Counted from the stretch's first letter, positions 16,437 to 26,979 are shown. The stretch: 64,000 nt of DNA from Bacteroidales bacterium UBA5281 (GCA_002410555.1 DHSR01000050.1:9627-73626), one strand, 5' to 3'. A program made the numbers and translations. The notes: generated by a model from the sequence alone, not told the origin.

Positions 16437-17531
16437 ATGAAGCGAGTTATGATTCTTACCGGGGGTGGTGACTGTCCCGGATTAAATGCAGTTATCAGGG
16501 CAATTGTTAAAAGGGCTGCGCTTGAACGGAATTGGGAAGTGATTGGAAGCATTGAGGCTTTCAACGGCATTTTACGTGAACCTACCGAGATAGTGGTTCT
16601 GGATGAAAAAGCCGTTTCCGGTATACATTATCAGGGCGGTACCATTATACAAACTACCAATAAAGGCGGCCCATTTGACTGGCCTGTGAAGCAAAATGAT
16701 GGTACCTATACCTCAGTTGACCGTTCGGATGAAATGATACGCAAAATCGGGTATCTGGGAATAGATGTAGTAATTAACATTGGTGGTGATGGCAGTCAGC
16801 GTATCTCACAGCGACTTTTTGAGAAAGGGCTTAATATCATTGGCGTTCCCAAAACCATTGATAATGATTTAACCGCTACCGATGCTACTTTTGGATTTCA
16901 GACTGCAGTTCAGATTGCAACAGAAGCCGTAGATAAACTGGTAACAACAGCAGCCAGTCACAACCGGGTTCAAATTCTCGAAGTAATGGGTCGCGATGCA
17001 GGATGGATTGCCCTGAATGCTGCCGTTGCCGGTGGTGCAGAAATTTGTTTGATACCTGAGATTCCTTATGATATTGACAAAGTGATGAAAGGAATTGAAA
17101 AGCGTTTTGTTAAAGGCCGTGGTTTTGTGAATATTGTGATTGCTGAAGGTTCTAGAAATATTCATGGCTCACAGGTAATTCAAAATAGTAATGAGGTTGG
17201 CTATGCCCATGTTAAGCTGGGTGGAATTGGTTTCCGGCTTGAAGAAGAACTGAAAAATGCCGGCTGTGAACACAGCATCCGAACCACAGTTCTTGGACAT
17301 CTGCAAAGAGGTGGAGTGCCCATAGCCTACGACAGGGTATTGGCTACTCAATACGGTGTTAAAGCTTTTGAACTGGTGCTTAGAGGTGAATTCGGACGCA
17401 TGGTTTCATACCGGCATCCCATGATTACCTCTGTTACACTTGAAGAAGCCCTTACACAGCCCAACTTGGTTGATCCGGATACTGCACTGATGAAAACAGC
17501 CCGCGGTATCGGCATGTGCTTTGGAGATTAA
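16437..17531 (+). CDS. pfkA: 6-phosphofructokinase
   Basis: Phosphorylates fructose 6-phosphate to fructose 1,6-bisphosphate. The 364-residue protein has TGGGDCPGLNAVIRAIV at the N-terminus, GGDGSQRIS (Asp118, Gly119) at the phosphoryl-donor site, PKTIDNDLTATDATFGFQTA with Lys139 and catalytic Asp142, and MGRDAGWIAL. Gly in GGDG favours ATP, while Lys in PKTIDND is the residue seen in PPi-dependent enzymes. This Gly/Lys pair is that of the mixed-substrate group III PFKs, as in actinomycete ATP-PFKs. ATP is the likely donor, though the donor should be tested. The gene is divergent from mgsA and ends at a strong terminator. Confidence 0.95.
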   Translation: MKRVMILTGGGDCPGLNAVIRAIVKRAALERNWEVIGSIEAFNGILREPTEIVVLDEKAVSGIHYQGGTIIQTTNKGGPFDWPVKQNDGTYTSVDRSDEMIRKIGYLGIDVVINIGGDGSQRISQRLFEKGLNIIGVPKTIDNDLTATDATFGFQTAVQIATEAVDKLVTTAASHNRVQILEVMGRDAGWIALNAAVAGGAEICLIPEIPYDIDKVMKGIEKRFVKGRGFVNIVIAEGSRNIHGSQVIQNSNEVGYAHVKLGGIGFRLEEELKNAGCEHSIRTTVLGHLQRGGVPIAYDRVLATQYGVKAFELVLRGEFGRMVSYRHPMITSVTLEEALTQPNLVDPDTALMKTARGIGMCFGD

Positions 17532-17553
17532 CTGTACAAGGAATTAGCAAATT

Positions 17554-17595
17554 ATGCCCTGTTACCTGAATTTTGGTAGCAGGGCATGGTTTTTT
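17554..17595 (+). terminator. intrinsic terminator of pfkA
   Basis: A 13-bp stem (17554-17566 with 17575-17587, one T-G pair) has an 8-nt loop and is followed by GG and six T residues. It begins 23 bp after the pfkA stop. Confidence 0.92.
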
Positions 17596-17902
17596 ATGGC
17601 TGTTACTAAAATTCTAAATTCATTCTACACTTTTGTGGAAATAGGTCAGCAAGTATCATATATCCAATAACCTATTTTAATCGTTGTAAAATAGTATAAA
17701 AAAAGTGTTGAAACAGATTGGGATAAAATAACCTTTAGCTTTCTATAAATCATTGAATATTAATTCAAAGCGCTCTTTCAAAAAACTTCAAAAAGAATAT
17801 TCTGTGTAAATGATTTGCAGAACGATATCTGGTGGCACAATTATTTAATAACCATTGAAATATTCATTGAAAATTAATTTTCATCAAATAACTTTAAAGA
17901 TT
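17596..17902. other. spacer between pfkA terminator and katE
   Basis: AT-rich, about 300 bp. It should contain the katE promoter, but there is no clear TTTG/TAnnTTTG pair. No ORF, repeat or RNA gene is supported. Confidence 0.4.
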
Positions 17903-20056
17903 ATGGCTAAAAAACACTCTAATCCCGAGAAGGCAAATGCTAAACTGACTGATTTGGCTAAACATACCGAACAGGATCAGGAATCGTTTCTGACTACCAA
18001 TCAGGGACTTTGCATCAACGATGATCAAAATTCGCTGAAGACCGGAGAGCGCGGTCCGACGCTAATGGAAGATTTTATTTTTCGTGAAAAAATTACTCAT
18101 TTCGATCACGAGCGCATTCCCGAAAGGGTTGTTCATGCACGGGGTAGTGGTGCGCATGGTATTTTTGAATGCACAAAATCCATGTCGAAATATACCAAAG
18201 CAAAATTTTTGCAAACACCTGGAACAATTACACCGGTTTTTGCACGATTCAGTACGGTAGCCGGTTCGCGGGGTTCTACTGATCTGGCCAGAGATGTGCG
18301 TGGATTCGCAGTGAAATTTTATACCGAAGAGGGAAATTATGATTTGGTAGGCAACAATATGCCGGTATTTTTCATTCAGGATGCCATTAAATTTCCCGAT
18401 CTCATACATGCGGTCAAACCAGAACCTCATAACGAAATACCTCAGGCAGCTTCAGCCCACGATACTTTCTGGGATTTTGTTTCGTTAAGCCCTGAAACCC
18501 TGCACAATGTAATGTGGCTGATGAGCGACCGCGCTATTCCACGCAGCCTCAGGATGATGGAAGGCTTTGGTATCCATACCTATCGTTTTGTAAATGCCAA
18601 TAATGAATCTTTTTTCGTGAAGTTCCACTGGAAACCATTGTTGGGTGTTCACTCGGTGCTATGGGACGAAGCCCAGAAAATTTCAGGCAAAGATTCTGAT
18701 TTCCACCGTCGTGACCTTTATGAGGCCATTGAGGCTGGTGCATTTGCACAATGGGATTTTGGGGTGCAAATTGTGGAGGAAAAAGATGAGCACAAATTCG
18801 ATTTCGATCTGTTGGATCCTACCAAACTCATTCCCGAAGAGTTGGTGCCGGTTGAAATTATTGGCCGCATGACCTTAAACCGAAATCCGGACAACTTTTT
18901 CGCTGAAACTGAACAGGTGGCCTTCCATCCCGGCCATGTAGTGCCAGGAATTGATTTTACCAATGATCCGCTGCTTCAGGGAAGATTATTTTCTTATACC
19001 GATACACAATTGATCAGGCTTGGTGGCCCTAATTTCCATGAGATTCCCATCAACCGGCCTATTGCTCCCATTCACAACAATCAGCGCGATGGATACATGC
19101 GGCAGATGATCAATCCAGGACAGTCGAGTTATAATCCAAATTCAACAGGCAACAATGCCCCCTATCAAACGCCACAGGATGATGGTGGTTACACCAGTTA
19201 TCATGAACGCATTGATGGTCGTAAAATCAGAGGTCGCAGTGAGAGTTTCTTTGATTTCTTTAGTCAGCCGGCCATGTTTTATCACAGTCAGAGTGAAGCT
19301 GAACAAAACCATATCGTGGATGCCTTCCGGTTTGAACTTGGAAAAGTAAAGGAAGAGGTTATCCGTAAGCGGGTAGTAAGTTTGCTGGTGCAGATTGATA
19401 AAACCCTTGCCAAACAGGTAGCCGATGGACTTGGCTTTGAAGTGCCCAAACCTGAAAAAATTCACAATCACGCAGTGCCACCCGATGTGGATCCCATGAA
19501 ATATCAGAGCCGGAAAGCTGCACCCATGATTGACAAAGCGCCTTCCCTGAGTATGGCCGATACAGTGAAAGATACCATCAAATCCCGAAAAGTGGCTATA
19601 ATCGCCAATGATGGTGCCGATGCTAATGCCATTACAACCATGCAAAAAGCCATTGAAGGTGCAGGTGGTATGACCAAAGTAATTGCCTTGCATCAGGGAA
19701 GCATCAAGTGTGATGGGATAGAACTGCCGGCAGAGGAGAGTTACCTCACCGCCGCTTCGGTTTTGTTCGATGCAGTATATTTACCGGGCGGTAAGAAAAG
19801 CGTAGATGCATTGAAGGCCGAGCCTGATATTTTGCATTTTATCAGCGAAGCATATAAGCACTGCAAGGCCATTGCTGCCGACGATGAAGGTGTGGATTTG
19901 CTTAAAATGACCGCTGCCGGTGAGAAAATTGATGAAAATATGGACGATGTGCTGGCTAAAGGTATTGTGCTCAATCAAACCCCGGAAGCCTTTATGAAAG
20001 CAATTGCCCGGCATCGTTTCTGGGTGCGTCAGCAACCGGGGAAAGTGCCCGCATAA
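17903..20056 (+). CDS. katE: large-subunit (HPII-type) heme catalase
   Basis: Breaks down hydrogen peroxide. From the ATG at 17903 it is 717 residues, the size of large-subunit clade 2 catalases; a TTG extension to 17855 adds 16 residues unlike the family. The catalase core has [12 protein letters not shown] with catalytic His78, the distal Asn region [18 protein letters not shown], and the proximal heme-Tyr region [18 protein letters not shown]. The C-terminal 150 residues ([17 protein letters not shown] onward) form the flavodoxin/DJ-1-like domain that marks the HPII class. It is monocistronic with a hairpin after it. A peroxide defence role next to NADH dehydrogenase is consistent with exposure to oxygen. 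Confidence 0.96.
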   Translation: MAKKHSNPEKANAKLTDLAKHTEQDQESFLTTNQGLCINDDQNSLKTGERGPTLMEDFIFREKITHFDHERIPERVVHARGSGAHGIFECTKSMSKYTKAKFLQTPGTITPVFARFSTVAGSRGSTDLARDVRGFAVKFYTEEGNYDLVGNNMPVFFIQDAIKFPDLIHAVKPEPHNEIPQAASAHDTFWDFVSLSPETLHNVMWLMSDRAIPRSLRMMEGFGIHTYRFVNANNESFFVKFHWKPLLGVHSVLWDEAQKISGKDSDFHRRDLYEAIEAGAFAQWDFGVQIVEEKDEHKFDFDLLDPTKLIPEELVPVEIIGRMTLNRNPDNFFAETEQVAFHPGHVVPGIDFTNDPLLQGRLFSYTDTQLIRLGGPNFHEIPINRPIAPIHNNQRDGYMRQMINPGQSSYNPNSTGNNAPYQTPQDDGGYTSYHERIDGRKIRGRSESFFDFFSQPAMFYHSQSEAEQNHIVDAFRFELGKVKEEVIRKRVVSLLVQIDKTLAKQVADGLGFEVPKPEKIHNHAVPPDVDPMKYQSRKAAPMIDKAPSLSMADTVKDTIKSRKVAIIANDGADANAITTMQKAIEGAGGMTKVIALHQGSIKCDGIELPAEESYLTAASVLFDAVYLPGGKKSVDALKAEPDILHFISEAYKHCKAIAADDEGVDLLKMTAAGEKIDENMDDVLAKGIVLNQTPEAFMKAIARHRFWVRQQPGKVPA

Positions 20057-20081
20057 TTGTTCAATTGTACCCCGTACACCC

Positions 20082-20113
20082 TCAGCCCATTGGATAATGT
20101 CCGAATGGGCTGA
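20082..20113 (+). terminator. terminator-like hairpin after katE
   Basis: TCAGCCCATT (20082-20091) pairs perfectly with AATGGGCTGA (20104-20113), with a further GGA/TCC inside the loop. It starts 25 bp after the katE stop. Only a short T-run (ACCGTTTTG) follows, so termination is likely but not certain. Confidence 0.7.
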
Positions 20114-20330
20114 ACCGTTTTGTGAATATTTAGCTTATAATCTGATGGAAGCCATCTGATTACCTCTATAGGATTTATTTTATTCAGGAATACCCGGATG
20201 TGCAGCATTTTAGCCCAAAGACTGATGAGTTGCTACCTGATTAATCACTGTTTTTTTAGAAGAGGGCGGTTTCATCTCTTTGCAGACAAATTACATTCCG
20301 GATTGTTAATTGAATCAAAACACTACTTTC

Positions 20331-21611
20331 ATGTCACTAAATATTCCTGAAACCTCAAAACGCCGGCTGGTGGTTATAGGTGCCGGATTTGCCGGACTAA
20401 GACTGGTAGAGAAGTTAAAAGGTTCGAATTTTCAAATAGTATTGATTGACCGCAATAATTTTCATCAGTTCCAACCCTTGTTTTACCAGGTGGCTGTGGC
20501 CGGACTGGAACCGAGTTCTATTGCATTTCCGCTGAGGCGGATGTTTCAGAAGAGTTATCAGATATTTATCCGGCTAACCGAAGTAACTCATATTTCTACA
20601 GAAAGCAAAACAGTACATACCCTCAATGGAGCACTTAGCTATGATGTTTTGGTAGTTGCTACCGGTGCGGCCACTAACTTTTTCGGTATGGACCAACTGG
20701 CAGCGCGTTCTTTTGGGATGAAAACTGTAGGAGAAGCGCTCGGCATCCGGAATACCATTCTTAAAAACTATGAAATGGCTCTGGTTGCCGACTCCGATGA
20801 AGAACGCAATGCCCTGATGAAAATTGTAATTGTGGGCGGAGGTCCCACGGGTGTAGAACTTTCAGGAGCATTGGCCGATATGCGCAGGTTTGTTTTGCCA
20901 AAAGATTATCCCGATCTGGATTTCAGGCAAATGCAGATATTCTTGATTGAGGCATCACCCACTTTACTTAATGGCATGTCGGAACAATCCTCCTGTAAAG
21001 CCGCTGAATTCCTTACAAATATGGGCGTTAATGTGATGACCAATGAGCAGGTTACCGGCTATGAAAATAACATAGTGCAGCTAAAGGATGGCAAAACCCT
21101 TAATTCAGCTACGGTTATATGGGCTGCCGGTGTTACAGGCGCGCCACCGGGTGGTTTCAATGAACATCAATTGGGTCGGGGGCGTCGGCTGGTGGTTGAT
21201 GCGTTCAATCGCGTAAAAGGGGAGTCAGATGTATATGCCATTGGCGATATTGCTTTTATGGATGATCCGGACATGCCCAGGGGACATCCACAGGTTGCCC
21301 AGGTAGCGCTACAGCAGGCCAAAAATCTGGCAGCCAATCTTAAAAGAAAAGAGTTGTCGGATTGGAAGCCCTTCAAGTATAAAGACAAAGGCTCCATGGC
21401 CACCATTGGGCGCAATAAAGCCGTGGTTGACTTGCCTTTTCTTAAGTTCCAGGGGATGTTTGCCTGGTTTGTGTGGATGTTTGTTCATCTGATTTCCATT
21501 ATTGGCGTGAGAAATAAATTGTTTATTTTCATCAACTGGGTATGGAATTATGTAACTTACGACCAGTCATTAAGATTGATTATACGTCAAAGGGTTCCTA
21601 AAAAAGATTAA
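20331..21611 (+). CDS. ndh: type II NADH:quinone oxidoreductase
   Basis: A non-proton-pumping NADH dehydrogenase feeding electrons to quinones at the inner membrane. I start at ATG 20331 (426 residues) rather than the upstream TTG. The FAD-binding fold is at LVVIGAGFAGLRLVEKL near the N-terminus, followed by NFHQFQPLFYQVAVAGLEPS, which is highly typical of NDH-2. The NADH fold is at IVIVGGGPTGVELSGAL and the second FAD contact at VYAIGDIAF. The C-terminus has a hydrophobic helix (FAWFVWMFVHLISIIGV) for membrane association. It lies between katE and an MDR reductase. Confidence 0.94.
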   Translation: MSLNIPETSKRRLVVIGAGFAGLRLVEKLKGSNFQIVLIDRNNFHQFQPLFYQVAVAGLEPSSIAFPLRRMFQKSYQIFIRLTEVTHISTESKTVHTLNGALSYDVLVVATGAATNFFGMDQLAARSFGMKTVGEALGIRNTILKNYEMALVADSDEERNALMKIVIVGGGPTGVELSGALADMRRFVLPKDYPDLDFRQMQIFLIEASPTLLNGMSEQSSCKAAEFLTNMGVNVMTNEQVTGYENNIVQLKDGKTLNSATVIWAAGVTGAPPGGFNEHQLGRGRRLVVDAFNRVKGESDVYAIGDIAFMDDPDMPRGHPQVAQVALQQAKNLAANLKRKELSDWKPFKYKDKGSMATIGRNKAVVDLPFLKFQGMFAWFVWMFVHLISIIGVRNKLFIFINWVWNYVTYDQSLRLIIRQRVPKKD

Positions 21612-21715
21612 AAAAGGAAACAAGATTTGGCAATAGCTGTTTAACTTCCTGTTAACACATTTTTATCGGAAACAATGGATGACCCATTGCATTATGACTA
21701 ATAAAAACTAAAAAA

Positions 21716-22717
21716 ATGAACCGTAAAATTCTATTGAAATCCCGTCCAAACGGAATGCCTGATGCAAAAAATTTTGAAATTACTGAAACGACAGTTTCTG
21801 ATCCAAAAGAGGGGGAATTATTGCTGAAAGCCTTGTATATTTCTGTTGATCCTTATATGCGCGGCCGCATGAGCGATGCCAAATCATATGCTCAGCCTTT
21901 TGAAATAGGCAAACCCATGCAGGGCGGCATTGTGGCTCGTGTAATGGAAAGCCGTGCTGATAATTTCAAAGCCGGCGATGTAGTACTGGGCATGTTAGAC
22001 TGGCAGGAAGTACAGACCGCACCTGCCTCAGTAGTAAACAAGATCGAAGAGGGTATGGCGCCTTTGAGTTATTACCTTGGGATACTCGGAATGCCGGGTC
22101 TTACGGCTTATTTTGGATTGCTTGACATCGGTAAGCCTCAGCAGGGCGAAACCGTGGTGGTTTCAGGAGCTGCCGGAGCGGTGGGTACGGTGGTATGCCA
22201 GATTGCTAAAATCAAAGGATGCCGTGTGGTGGGAATTGCCGGCACTGATGAAAAACTTGCTTATTTAAAGAATGAACTGGGTGTGGATGAAGTAATTAAC
22301 TATCATTCAACACCTGATATGCAGAAGGCGATTTCTCAGGCCTGCCCCGATGGCGTGGATGTATATTTTGACAATGTAGGTGGTGAAATTTCGGACGCGG
22401 TAATGATGGCATTGAATAAATATGCGCGGGTGGTAATCTGTGGTCAGATTTCACTGTACAATGTTACCGAAATGCCGATGGGCCCACGTTTGCAACCCTT
22501 GATTTTAAAGCGCAGTGTATTGATGCAGGGCTTTATTGTGAGCAATTATGCTGAGCGATTTACCGAAGCGGCGCAGCAACTGGGAAAGTGGGTTGCTGAA
22601 GGCAGATTAAAATATGAGGAAACCATAGTAGAAGGTTTTGAAAAGCTGCCCCAAACATTTCTTGGCCTTTTTGAAGGAAAAAATACCGGGAAGTATCTGG
22701 TGAAGGTGGCTGAATAA
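21716..22717 (+). CDS. MDR-family NADP-dependent oxidoreductase (CurA / LTB4 dehydrogenase-like)
   Basis: A 333-residue zinc-independent medium-chain reductase that probably reduces the double bond of alpha,beta-unsaturated carbonyls. Family features are ALYISVDPYMRGRMSD near the N-terminus, GMPGLTAYFGLLDIG, the Rossmann motif VVSGAAGAVGTVVCQIA (AxxGxxG variant) and VDVYFDNVGGEI. There are no structural zinc cysteines. The gene sits 78 bp upstream of the YqhD-type aldehyde reductase in the same direction, so both may detoxify reactive carbonyls and alkenals. The true substrate is unknown. Confidence 0.9.
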   Translation: MNRKILLKSRPNGMPDAKNFEITETTVSDPKEGELLLKALYISVDPYMRGRMSDAKSYAQPFEIGKPMQGGIVARVMESRADNFKAGDVVLGMLDWQEVQTAPASVVNKIEEGMAPLSYYLGILGMPGLTAYFGLLDIGKPQQGETVVVSGAAGAVGTVVCQIAKIKGCRVVGIAGTDEKLAYLKNELGVDEVINYHSTPDMQKAISQACPDGVDVYFDNVGGEISDAVMMALNKYARVVICGQISLYNVTEMPMGPRLQPLILKRSVLMQGFIVSNYAERFTEAAQQLGKWVAEGRLKYEETIVEGFEKLPQTFLGLFEGKNTGKYLVKVAE

Positions 22718-22795
22718 GCTTCTATTGCTAAAAATACCTCTCACAATACATTCAGAATCAGATATGTTTCAAAAATAAACTTAAAGACAAAAAAC

Positions 22796-23956
22796 ATGAA
22801 GAATTTTAATTTTTACAATCCGGTAAGGATTTTATTTGGAAAAGGAAAAATCGCTGAAATAGGAAAATATATCCCTGAAAATGCGCGCATTATGATTACT
22901 TACGGCGGTGGCAGCATTATGAAAAACGGGGTTTACGACCAGGTTATAGCAGCACTGAAAGGAAAGAATGTGGTTGAATTTGGTGGCATTGAGGCCAATC
23001 CGCAGTATGAAACCCTGCTGAAGGCGGTGGAAAAGGTGAAAGCCGAAAATGTCGATTTTTTGCTTGCCGTTGGAGGTGGTTCAGTACTCGATGGAACCAA
23101 ATTTATTGCCGCAGCAGCCTATTATGACGGTGATGAACCCTGGGAAATACTCTCCCGCATGAGGCCAATACGCAAAGCAATGCCGCTGGCATCGGTTATT
23201 ACACTTGCTGCCACCGGAAGTGAGATGAACAGCGGAGGCGTAATTACCCGTGCAGAAACGCAGGAAAAGCTGTCTTTCGGTTCACCTTTGCTTTTTCCAC
23301 AGTTCTCGGTATTGGATCCTGAAGTTACCTTTAGTCTTCCAAAACAGCAGGTCGCCAATGGCATTGTTGATGCTTACATTCATGTAATAGAGCAATATCT
23401 GACCTACCCGGTCAATACACCTATTCAGGACCGGTTTGCCGAGGGAATTCTGCTTACGCTGATTGAAGAAGGTCCCAAAGCCATCAATAACCCCGAGCCT
23501 GATTATGACAACAGGGCCAACCTGATGTGGGCTGCCACCATGGCTTTGAACGGACAACTTTCGCTGGGCGTGGAAACCGACTGGGCCACCCATATGATTG
23601 GCCACGAACTCACTGCTTACCACGGTATCGACCATGCGGTAACGCTGGCCATTGTTCTTCCCGGAGTGATGCGCCTTTTGAAAGAAAAACGCAGTGAAAA
23701 ACTCCTGCAGTATGCCGAAAGGGTATGGAACATTACCCAGGGCAGAGAAGAAGATCGCATTGAAAGCGCCATTAAAAAGACCGAACAGTTCTTCAAATCA
23801 CTGGGCATAGGCATCCGGCTTTCCGATCATGAAGTAGGGGAGGATACCATTGACCGCATTATTGAACGCTTCAACTTCCGTCGTATGAAAACGGTGGGCA
23901 ATCAAAAAGATATTAGTGTTGAAGATGTGAGACTGGTGCTGGAAGATGTAAAGTGA
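22796..23956 (+). CDS. yqhD: YqhD-type iron/zinc-dependent NADPH aldehyde reductase
   Basis: A 386-residue group III alcohol dehydrogenase. It follows E. coli YqhD closely (FNFYNPVRILFGKGKI; QDRFAEGILLTLIEEGPKA; LLQYAERVWNITQG). The nucleotide site is GGGSVLDGTKFI and the metal ligands are Asp192, His196, His266 and His280 (NGIVDAYIHVIEQ; ATHMIGHELTAYHGIDHA). YqhD enzymes use NADPH to reduce short aldehydes including methylglyoxal and lipid-peroxidation products. With mgsA 7 kb away, that role is attractive here. It ends at a strong terminator. Confidence 0.94.
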   Translation: MKNFNFYNPVRILFGKGKIAEIGKYIPENARIMITYGGGSIMKNGVYDQVIAALKGKNVVEFGGIEANPQYETLLKAVEKVKAENVDFLLAVGGGSVLDGTKFIAAAAYYDGDEPWEILSRMRPIRKAMPLASVITLAATGSEMNSGGVITRAETQEKLSFGSPLLFPQFSVLDPEVTFSLPKQQVANGIVDAYIHVIEQYLTYPVNTPIQDRFAEGILLTLIEEGPKAINNPEPDYDNRANLMWAATMALNGQLSLGVETDWATHMIGHELTAYHGIDHAVTLAIVLPGVMRLLKEKRSEKLLQYAERVWNITQGREEDRIESAIKKTEQFFKSLGIGIRLSDHEVGEDTIDRIIERFNFRRMKTVGNQKDISVEDVRLVLEDVK

Positions 23957-24023
23957 GTATCATTTGACCTGACAGGTCTTCTTCAAACCAGTTAGGTCTT
24001 CCTGAATAGTAAAATCTCCCGAT

Positions 24024-24070
24024 AAACCTAACAAGCCGGAAGCGGAAGATGACTTGTTAGGTTTTTTTTT
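24024..24070 (+). terminator. intrinsic terminator between convergent yqhD and M16 genes
   Basis: AAACCTAACAAG (24024-24035) pairs perfectly with CTTGTTAGGTTT (24053-24064), 12 bp, and the T-run continues to 24070, next to the M16 stop codon (24072-24074) on the other strand. An A-run on the left arm could also help terminate the minus-strand gene. Confidence 0.9.
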
Positions 24071-24071
24071 A

Positions 24072-26951
24072 CTATTTCCCATACAACTCCTTTTCCTTCA
24101 CATACACCAACTTGCCAAATTTTTCCAGGTCTTTGGTATCTATACGCTTTTTATTGCCAACAATGCATATCACCATAGGTTTATCGGCAATGTTATCGGT
24201 ATAAAATTGCTGAATATCATCAAATTCCAGGTTTTCCCAGGCTTTTTGCTTGATGAAGGCAGGGTCTGTTTCATACCCCTGGTTTTGCCAGCCAACAATT
24301 TGAGCACTTAAATCTCTGAAATGGGGCCGTTTGCTCAAAGAGGAGTTGCTCAGATATTGCTGAATCATTCTGGTACGTTCTGGTTTGGCCGGCATATACC
24401 GCACCAGACTGTCAAAAATGGTGATGGCCTGCAATGTTTTATCAGCCTGGGTGCCTATTACCCCAGCAAAATAGCTTTCCTTGCCCTTCAATGCCGGATC
24501 AACATACTTTGCTCCGGCGCTGTAAGCCATGGAGCGGGCTTCCCTGATTTCCTGAAGTACAAGTCCGGAAAAATCCCCACCGAAATAAAGATTAAAGGCA
24601 TCCATTATGCCTTGCTGGTCTGGATGGAAAGTGCTGCCATTGGCAAAAAAGTAAATATTGCTTTGGGTAGCTTTTTTCTTATCCACAAAGTAAATGGTGT
24701 TTTCAGTATATTGTCTCAAATCCATAACCACAGGTGTTTCCACCGCTTTGCTGTCGCTGGTTTTAAACACGTTCTGGCAATTTTCAGCAACATCTTCCGG
24801 CTTCAGATTGCCCGAATAATGGATATTGACTCCATAATCCATGATTGATTTAAATGCATCAATCAAATTTTCAGCTTTGTATGATTTTATCTCTTTAAGG
24901 TCCGGACGATCAATATATTCAGACTGCACACCATATCTCACATATTGATACAAAGCAGCGGCCACATTGCTGGGTTCACTGCGCTCCACTTTACGTTCCG
25001 CTTTGGCTGCTTCATATAAAAGGTCTATCTTTTCCTGTTCCAGCTCCGGGTTGTCCAGTAATGAACCAACCAGTGCAAGTGTCTCGTTGAACTTGTCGTC
25101 AAACCCAATAATTTCTAAACTGGTGTAGCTTTCGTTACCCGATATGGAATAGGTACTACCATTTGCTGCAATGGCTGCTTTAAATTTCTCCAGGTTGCTT
25201 CCTTGTGGATAGGCCAGATTCATGGCTTCGGTGGCGTATTCTAATTGTGGAAGGGTGTGGTGCCCGACTTTATAATCCACATTCAGTTGAAATACACTGT
25301 TGGCCGGATTTTTTACACTATACACATTCATTCCGGGGGTGGGCGTAATCTTTACAACGTCTTTGTCAAAATCAATAAATTGTTGTTGTATCTGGGTTTC
25401 GGGAATGGCTTCAAATTTCTTTGCGTAAGGCGAAGCGGCATTCATATTTGCCTTCAGGGGCGTGTAATCCGGCTTGTCAATTTTTTGTTTTTTAGGGAAT
25501 CCCATTTTTGAATAAAAAGCCAGATAATTATCGCCATAATACTTATTAGCAGTGTTGATGACATCTTCTTTGGTGATGGCCATCAACTGGTTTGGATACT
25601 GCAGAAAATCATCAATGGATTGGTAGTGTGCAAAAGCCGTAGCCAGCGTTGTGCCTCTGTATTCATTAGATTCCATACTGATCTGGTAATCGCGGAAAAG
25701 TTCTGTTTTAATGTTTTCAATAAGTGCTTCATCAAACTCTCCCGACTTTAATTTTTTCAATTCATCTATGATCAGTTTTTCGGCACTGCTTAGTTTCTGA
25801 CCCAATATCTTGGGAATGAACAATATTATACTGGCACCCTCATCATTAAATGGCATACTCATTACCTGTGCTCCCATCAACTTGTTGTCCAGGGTCAGCT
25901 TATCGAACAATCCGGTTTCGCTTTGGTTGGATAGCACCGCATTGCATACCGACAGCGGAATTTCATCCGGATGACCAGCAGGCACCGTTCGGAAGCCAAG
26001 TATGCCTAATTTTATAGGGCTTAGTTTCATTGTAACCTCTTCCCTGCCATTGAAAGTTTCCTCGGTATATACTAAGCGCTCCGGCGTTTCTTTTCTTTCC
26101 CACTTCCCGAATTTAGCTTCAATTATAGGTTTTACGATTTTTTTGTCAAAATCACCGGTGAGGATAAGTGCCATATTGTTGGGCACATACCAGGTGGTGA
26201 AAAAGTCATACATCTTGGTCAGGGAGGGGTTTTTAAGGTCTTCGATGGTTCCTATCAGCGTTTGCTGACCATAAGGATGATTGCGGTAAAAGTTCTTATT
26301 GAAATTTTCGATCATCGAACTCGCAAAATTGTCAGAATACATATTTTTCTCTTCATAAACCACTTCCAGTTCAGCCTGGAAGCCACGGAATACCGGGTTT
26401 TCGAAGCGATGGCTGTATAAATCCAGCCATTTTTCAATTTGTGTGGAAGGGAAGGCGTTATAAAAAATGGTGTAATCGTTTATGGTTCCTGCGTTTACGT
26501 TGGTTCCGCCCATGGTTCGCAGAATATTGAACATTTCTCCGGGAATGGCATATTCATTTGCTTTAAGCGATTCAGCATTGATTTCTTTTTGGATGATTTT
26601 TCGTTTCTCCGCATCGGTTTCCCTGCCAAGCTTATCGTACAGCCTGAAAATGCTGTCGATATGTGGTTTTTCAGCCTCCCAGTTGATTGTTCCCAGCTCC
26701 TGAGTACCTTTAAAGAGCATGTGCTCCATGTAATGTGCCATACCGGTTGCGTCTTTGGGGTCATCCTTGCCACCGGCACGAACCATTACACTGCCAAAGA
26801 CCTGCGGCAGGTGGTGGTCTTCGTTTAAAATTACGGTCAGACCGTTGTTTAGTTGGTAAACCTCTACATCTATGGGCGTGTAGTCGGTTTGCTGGGCCCG
26901 TGTGGCTATAACCATTAACCCAATAAGAACTAGAAGGAAACTTCTTTTCAT
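24072..26951 (-). CDS. large secreted M16 zinc peptidase (pitrilysin-like)
   Basis: A 959-residue metallopeptidase with both M16 halves in one chain. I start at 26951, which gives the signal peptide MKRSFLLVLIGLMVIATRAQ; the ORF extension to 26996 does not look like one. The active N-terminal half has HYMEH (His73, Glu76, His77) and the following NVNAGTINDYTIFYNAFP. The C-terminal half lacks a zinc motif, as usual. It likely degrades peptides in the periplasm. It is a single-gene unit with a good promoter, separate from the M16 pair at 11.6-15 kb. Confidence 0.92.
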   Translation of the reverse strand: MKRSFLLVLIGLMVIATRAQQTDYTPIDVEVYQLNNGLTVILNEDHHLPQVFGSVMVRAGGKDDPKDATGMAHYMEHMLFKGTQELGTINWEAEKPHIDSIFRLYDKLGRETDAEKRKIIQKEINAESLKANEYAIPGEMFNILRTMGGTNVNAGTINDYTIFYNAFPSTQIEKWLDLYSHRFENPVFRGFQAELEVVYEEKNMYSDNFASSMIENFNKNFYRNHPYGQQTLIGTIEDLKNPSLTKMYDFFTTWYVPNNMALILTGDFDKKIVKPIIEAKFGKWERKETPERLVYTEETFNGREEVTMKLSPIKLGILGFRTVPAGHPDEIPLSVCNAVLSNQSETGLFDKLTLDNKLMGAQVMSMPFNDEGASIILFIPKILGQKLSSAEKLIIDELKKLKSGEFDEALIENIKTELFRDYQISMESNEYRGTTLATAFAHYQSIDDFLQYPNQLMAITKEDVINTANKYYGDNYLAFYSKMGFPKKQKIDKPDYTPLKANMNAASPYAKKFEAIPETQIQQQFIDFDKDVVKITPTPGMNVYSVKNPANSVFQLNVDYKVGHHTLPQLEYATEAMNLAYPQGSNLEKFKAAIAANGSTYSISGNESYTSLEIIGFDDKFNETLALVGSLLDNPELEQEKIDLLYEAAKAERKVERSEPSNVAAALYQYVRYGVQSEYIDRPDLKEIKSYKAENLIDAFKSIMDYGVNIHYSGNLKPEDVAENCQNVFKTSDSKAVETPVVMDLRQYTENTIYFVDKKKATQSNIYFFANGSTFHPDQQGIMDAFNLYFGGDFSGLVLQEIREARSMAYSAGAKYVDPALKGKESYFAGVIGTQADKTLQAITIFDSLVRYMPAKPERTRMIQQYLSNSSLSKRPHFRDLSAQIVGWQNQGYETDPAFIKQKAWENLEFDDIQQFYTDNIADKPMVICIVGNKKRIDTKDLEKFGKLVYVKEKELYGK

Positions 26952-26979
26952 CGCAGATATTTTATGAATTTGTATAAAG

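Noticed and set aside
17855..17902. N-terminal extension of the catalase from a TTG codon
   Set aside because: The added residues are AT-rich and unlike the family, and ATG 17903 gives the normal start.
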